A stretch of DNA of 34,472 nucleotides from assembly GCA_021830925.1 (NCBI GenBank), contig JAKBNS010000160.1, forward strand, positions 1 to 34,472. The letters are read 5' to 3'. Under the pieces are notes generated by a model. It was given only the letters and a program-made list of their open reading frames with translations, was not told the origin of the DNA and made no database searches. Origin of the DNA: Pseudomonadota bacterium (GTDB lineage: Bacteria; Pseudomonadota; Gammaproteobacteria; Burkholderiales; Burkholderiaceae_C). Below, one piece after another: positions 33,722 through 34,472 of the stretch; within the stretch, counting starts at the first letter, position 1; every line of letters begins with the position of its first letter. Both the position numbers and the translations under genes were made by a program.

Positions 33722-34441
33722 CTACTGCAGCAGTTGCGAGGCGGCGCCCGAGGCGGCCGAGGTGCCCGCGCGCCGCGGCGCGCCGTCGCGCGCGTCCGAG
33801 GCGCCTTGCTGGGCACTGCGGTAGTGCGGGTACATGCGGTTGGACAGCATCAGCTTGATGCGTTCGAGCTGGTGCATGACCAGGCGCACGCGCTGCTGCA
33901 GGGCATTGAAGGCCACCAGGCCCAGCACCGCGATGAACAGGCCCGCCGCGGTGGCCAGCAGGGCCTCGCCGACGCCGCCGGTGACCGCCTGGGTCGCCGC
34001 CGCCGGATGGGACAGCGCCTGGAAGGTGTTGAACATGCCCACGATGGTGCCCAGCAGGCCCAGCAGCGGCGCCAGGGTGACGATGGTGTCGAGCATCCAC
34101 AGGCCGCGGTCGACCTGGGGCGCCTGGTCCATCACCGCCTCCTCCAGTCGATCGCCGAAATGCTCCAGCGGGTCGCCGAGATCGTGGTTCAGCGCCACCG
34201 CCACCACGTGCGCGGCAGGCGAGGTCGCTTCGGTCTGCAGGCGTTCGTGCAGCACGCTGGTATCGACGTGGCTGTGACCCTTGAGTTCGCGCACCCAGCG
34301 CATGCACTGGCCCTGCATGCGCCCGAGCGCCCAGAAGCGCTCGATCGCCACGGCCAGCGCCACCAGCAGCAGCAGGGCCATGATGTAGAGAATGCCGCCG
34401 GACTTCTGCGCGGCATCGGTGATGGTCTGAATGGAGATCAT
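33722..34441 (-). CDS. exbB: ExbB/TolQ-type proton channel protein
   Basis: MotA/TolQ/ExbB proton-channel protein of 239 residues. Three membrane segments: ILYIMALLLLVALAVAIERFWAL (about 17-39), then LDTIVTLAPLLGLLGTIVGMFNTF (about 117-140) and VGEALLATAAGLFIAVLGLVAFNAL (about 156-180). The conserved TIVTLAPLLGLLGTVxGM and EALxATAxGL blocks identify the family. The C-terminal 35 residues are a variable, Ala/Ser-rich tail. ATG 34441 follows AGGAG at 8 nt. It heads the iron-type operon; only 31 bp of its upstream region are in the window, so its control cannot be read. Confidence 0.94.
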   Translation of the reverse strand: MISIQTITDAAQKSGGILYIMALLLLVALAVAIERFWALGRMQGQCMRWVRELKGHSHVDTSVLHERLQTEATSPAAHVVAVALNHDLGDPLEHFGDRLEEAVMDQAPQVDRGLWMLDTIVTLAPLLGLLGTIVGMFNTFQALSHPAAATQAVTGGVGEALLATAAGLFIAVLGLVAFNALQQRVRLVMHQLERIKLMLSNRMYPHYRSAQQGASDARDGAPRRAGTSAASGAASQLLQ

Positions 34442-34472
34442 GAGCGGTACTCCTGTTTTCTCGGGGAACGAA

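Overview
The window is about 34.5 kb of GC-rich, gene-dense bacterial chromosome. The gene content points to a betaproteobacterium, most likely Burkholderiales: hemE followed by priA, apaG-mltA, rpe-gph-trpE, a DUF3579 protein, a chalcone-isomerase-like secreted protein and a long fused indolepyruvate ferredoxin oxidoreductase. I cannot fix the genus from sequence alone. There are no rRNA or tRNA genes, CRISPR arrays or insertion sequences. Two islets, a Fic protein (2.98-4.07 kb) and a HicAB toxin-antitoxin pair (27.0-27.6 kb), have visibly lower GC than their neighbours and are probably acquired.

Layout. 0.1-2.8 kb: two tandem glucarate dehydratase paralogues. 3.0-4.1 kb: Fic protein with an N-terminal inhibitory motif. 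4.1-6.1 kb: aldo/keto reductase divergent from a LysR regulator, with a dyad between them. 6.2-8.8 kb: EamA exporter and malate synthase A, with a strong terminator after the latter. 9.0-10.7 kb: zinc-type ABC permease and a His-tailed ATPase, divergent from hemE across a short perfect palindrome. 11.9-12.2 kb: an AT-rich gap with three DnaA-box matches between hemE and priA. 14.7-18.4 kb: fused indolepyruvate ferredoxin oxidoreductase. 18.6-21.05 kb: cell-envelope genes (MliC-like lipoprotein, mltA) plus apaG. 21.1-25.1 kb: rpe-gph, a chalcone-isomerase-like protein, and trpE behind a possible Trp leader. 25.1-27.0 kb: a second EamA-like protein, an ICMT-like methyltransferase and DUF3579. 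27.0-27.6 kb: hicAB under a 32-bp perfect palindrome.

27.7-34.4 kb, all on the minus strand: exbB, then exbD, tonB, a periplasmic binding protein, a fused two-domain ABC permease, its ATPase, a membrane protein with two ExxE motifs, and a 54-residue membrane protein. From exbD to the small protein every consecutive pair overlaps by exactly 4 nt. This looks like one translationally coupled unit joining a TonB energiser to an ABC importer and an iron-permease-like protein. It is my best candidate for a little-described system. Iron as the substrate is inferred from context. The gap between exbB and exbD holds three hairpins, one of them terminator-like.

Other points of note are a 19-bp element shared (17/19) by the aldo/keto reductase and malate synthase upstream regions, and a 33-bp hairpin repeat found both after priA and between exbB and exbD.
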